From contig OW386285.2 in NCBI GenBank assembly GCA_936432065.2, forward strand, positions 104,165,869 to 104,229,868: a DNA stretch of 64,000 bases, read 5' to 3'. Shown here piece by piece: positions 61,440 to 64,000 of this stretch. This stretch comes from Rutpela maculata. Taxonomy: Eukaryota > Arthropoda > Insecta > Coleoptera > Cerambycidae. The notes beneath the pieces were generated by a model, which did no database searches, was not told where the DNA came from, and saw nothing but the letters and a program-made list of their open reading frames with translations. The position numbers and the translations under genes are program-made. The first letter of the stretch is position 1; the number at the start of each line of letters is the position of its first letter.

Positions 61440-62245
61440 TAGAATTTGCCTATTTTCAAGGGGTAAAAAATAAAATTGTAATTTAGTGTGTGTACAAGAA
61501 CCAAAGGGCACAAAATTATTTTTGGGATTAGCCACCTCCACTACCACCCTCTTTATTAATGGGATGGGGGATAAGAAGAGCTTTGGATAGGAAATCTGGA
61601 TGTGGAAGTAGAAAGTTTTTTTTAAACCCCCTTTTCATGTTCCTGGGACTTCAAAACTTTTAAGATCTGGTCTTATTTCAATTTTCGATTTTGAATAAAT
61701 TGCAGTAACTCCACCATTTTTATAGGTGGGGAGGTTAAAATGAGATTTTTTATGAAATGTAATATTTACTTTTTTTGTTCAGATGGTAGAATGTCATGAA
61801 ACGTCGAAATTTTAAGTTTGAGCAAGAGAAAAATGTAAGTCTGTCTGTCGGTTTGTTTGTAACTTTTTTGCGCACGTTTATGATATTGACTTGAAAATTG
61901 GTACACCTATGTATTATAACGAGATCTGAAACTAGATTATATTTTGATTTTATTCCGTTTAAGGATTGGGGGGTTAAATGGGAGTAAATAGGTGAAGCAA
62001 GCAAGTAAGGGCCCATACAATTGGAATTTAGTGTATGCACGAGAAGCCAAGGTCTCAAAAATATCTTTGCCATCCGTCACCTCCACTATCATCCCCATAC
62101 CATTAAAGGGAGTAAAAAATGGAAGTGTGTGAACAAGAACCAAAGACTTCAATTTTGTTTGCATCAGCCATCTCCACCACCACTACCGATGTGGCATATC
62201 GTTTTATGGTTTTTGGAGTAGACGATTTCAAATCGTATAAAGTTC
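61440..62245 (-). repeat. Decayed pieces of repeat family A
   Basis: 61440-61612 matches the right end of family A (AATCTGGATGTGGAAGTAG). 61780-62245 matches the interior (ATGTCATGAAACGTCGA, CTACCGATGTGG, ATCGTTTTATGG). The order shows two partial copies rather than one. Confidence 0.6.
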
Positions 62246-62378
62246 TATTAGGCAGCGGTCTTTACATCTTTGAACTGTGTATCAAAAACAAGTCGACGTT
62301 TTTTCACTTTTAACCCGTTTAAAAAACAATGTATTTTCAAACTTTCAAAAATATATTTTAAACTATTATACTTACAAG

Positions 62379-62936
62379 CCCAATGAGAACACAAACGTTT
62401 AAAAGACGTTAAAATTAACGATAACCGAACGTTTAGTAACCATTGTACTACGGCGTTGAATCAACGGACGAATGTCCCGCGGTTCAACGTGTATTTCAAA
62501 GTATTTTACAACATTTTTGTAACGTTATATTTAACATTAATTAACGTTATATGATGGCGTTTTTGTAACGTTATGTATATAATATTACGTAACGTTGAAT
62601 TTGACCGCTATTTAACGTTTCAACAACGTTAACTAACGATCAAATTCAACGTTAAGTAATATTATAGACATAACGTTACAAAAACGTCATCCTATAACGT
62701 TCACTAGCGGTAAAATTCAACGTTAAGTAATATTATAGATGTAACGTTACAAAAACGGCATCATATAACGTTAATTAACGTTAAATATAACGTTACAAAA
62801 ATGTTATAAAATACTTTGAAATACACGTTGAACCGCGGGACATTCGTCCGTTGACTCAACGCCGTAATACAATGGTTACGAAACGTTCGGTTATCGTTAA
62901 TTTTAACGTCTTTTAAACGTTTGTGTTCTCATTGGG
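62379..62936. repeat. 558-bp palindromic MITE rich in AACGTT
   Basis: Starts CCCAATGAGAACACAAACG and ends with the complement CGTTTGTGTTCTCATTGGG. The arms mirror through most of the length, and AACGTT/TAACGTTA motifs recur about every 20-40 bp. Noncoding. No clear target duplication. Confidence 0.85.
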
Positions 62937-64000
62937 ATCAGTATTAGCATTATTATTGATATGATTGGAAAACAACTGAAATAACCACGTTGTATCCCGA
63001 TCCACAAAATAATGATCTTTAATCTGATCCCTATAAAATCCGTCCATATAAATCGTTGTTCCCTGAAAGAATTATGTTTTTTAATTTCTGTAAATTCATA
63101 AGGGTATAAGCTAAAGCATGACAAATTATTGCCAGTGGTTTGTATGTATCGCCATCTACAAATAACTTCTGCAACAAACTACGTGGTAAGCAGGCAAATT
63201 TAATGCATTAAGATAGATGTGTAGAAAAACGTTAAAAAAACGTCAACATCTACCATTTATTTTGCTTGTAGATTTAGAACGTCAGTGTATTTTAATAAGT
63301 GGAAAGCATCAGTTATTTTAACGTTGTATACGGTTAGTGGCTCCCCCTATATTTCCTTTATATTTTAACTTATCCACTTGAAATTTGGGGTGCATAAACT
63401 ACCTATAAAAATGGATTTTTCGGCATAAAGAATGGTATAAGACCATTTCCGGTTTACCCGGAAATGACCGCAACTTTCGATTTTTAAATGGAACACTCTG
63501 TGTATTTTTACATATTTGGATTCAAGACAACATTCTAAGTATACCCTGAAATTTTCGCGAATTTTTGAGTCGATGTTCAGTTTTTTTATGCATTTTAAGA
63601 CATTCGTCTCGAGCAGTGCTTTGGAATACCAAAATTTGTTCTAAGGCAGGTAAAGTCCAAGGGAAAAATATAATTTTTCCTTTTATTTCATTAATAACTA
63701 TTTACGAAGCCTCCAAAATTGAACAAATCACTTTTTTATCGAAAACTTTTTTTTTTTTTTCAAATGGGAAGATGGTGGCTCCTAGTGTTCATTAAATTAT
63801 AGATTTTTTTCTGATTTCATTGATATACCCATTTCAAATCTATGCTATTTGTTTTTCTCTTTTATTAAATTTATTTAAAAATAAAAAATCACTTTCAATA
63901 TAATTCTTCTTGAACTTTAACATTGTTGTCTTTGCAAAAATCATGTCTAATAGTGAAATGTGAATAACTACCTTTTTTGTGAATAATAGCCTTTTGGTTC
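62937..64000. other. No gene seen
   Basis: AT-rich DNA. The open frame at 63565-63795 has no recognised domain. The window ends without a recognisable boundary. Confidence 0.4.

Overview
This is a 64-kb window of AT-rich, intron- and transposon-dominated nuclear DNA from an animal, most probably an insect. The evidence is a Polinton/Maverick with insect-type genes, a THAP-domain (P-like) element, a Tc1/mariner-type transposase relic, RNase H-bearing and jockey-like LINEs, a 5S-derived SINE, and many foldback elements. There is no bacterial-style gene organisation and no complete host gene. At most a few short spliced exons of a host gene may be present (the best is 42040-42115), so much of the window may be intron or intergenic DNA.

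The centrepiece is a complete Polinton/Maverick (a virus-like, self-synthesising DNA transposon) at 16176-31718. It is 15,543 bp long, has ~0.6-0.75 kb terminal inverted repeats (TIRs), and is bounded by an exact 6-bp target duplication (catatc). Left to right it carries: a 98-aa conserved small protein, a 52-aa ORF, and a 75-aa protein with the layout of the PPP1R15/GADD34 family of eIF2alpha-phosphatase regulators. On the minus strand follow a DDE integrase with chromodomain, a conserved protein of unknown function, and the packaging ATPase. A plus-strand virion block comes next: PLA2-type minor capsid protein, cysteine protease, penton, a 44-aa linker ORF, major capsid protein, a 166-aa protein, and a probably spliced small gene. 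Then come an array of five long hairpins, a minus-strand 248-aa orphan, and a protein-primed family B DNA polymerase. The integrase would insert the element, the polymerase copy it, and the ATPase, protease and capsid proteins package it. The PPP1R15-like product would, by family analogy, keep host translation running.

Two points stand out. The PPP1R15-like ORF would give a Polinton the stress-response countermeasure otherwise known from large DNA viruses. The PLA2 and protease genes are in one frame, separated only by a stop in the context TGA-CTAG, the strongest known animal readthrough motif; the protease has no ATG in front of its N-terminal segment.

The Polinton sits inside an older, internally deleted THAP/P-like element (15105-32491). 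That element has perfect 15-bp TIRs and a 7-bp target duplication GTCCGGC, and its coding frame continues across the Polinton. It lies at the edge of a ~125-bp satellite (32499-33530).

Elsewhere: 3.5-8.5 kb holds a mariner-type transposase relic interrupted by a foldback element and by a 5'-truncated LINE with 8-bp target duplications. 11-13.1 kb is an older LINE relic. 33.6-35.8 kb has a transposase fragment and a jockey-like LINE end. 36.3-63 kb is a landscape of foldback elements (36.3, 44.7, 52.2, 56.7 kb), two 5S-SINEs, a 470-bp tandem duplication, a hAT-type MITE with perfect 8-bp duplications, and an AACGTT-rich palindromic MITE.
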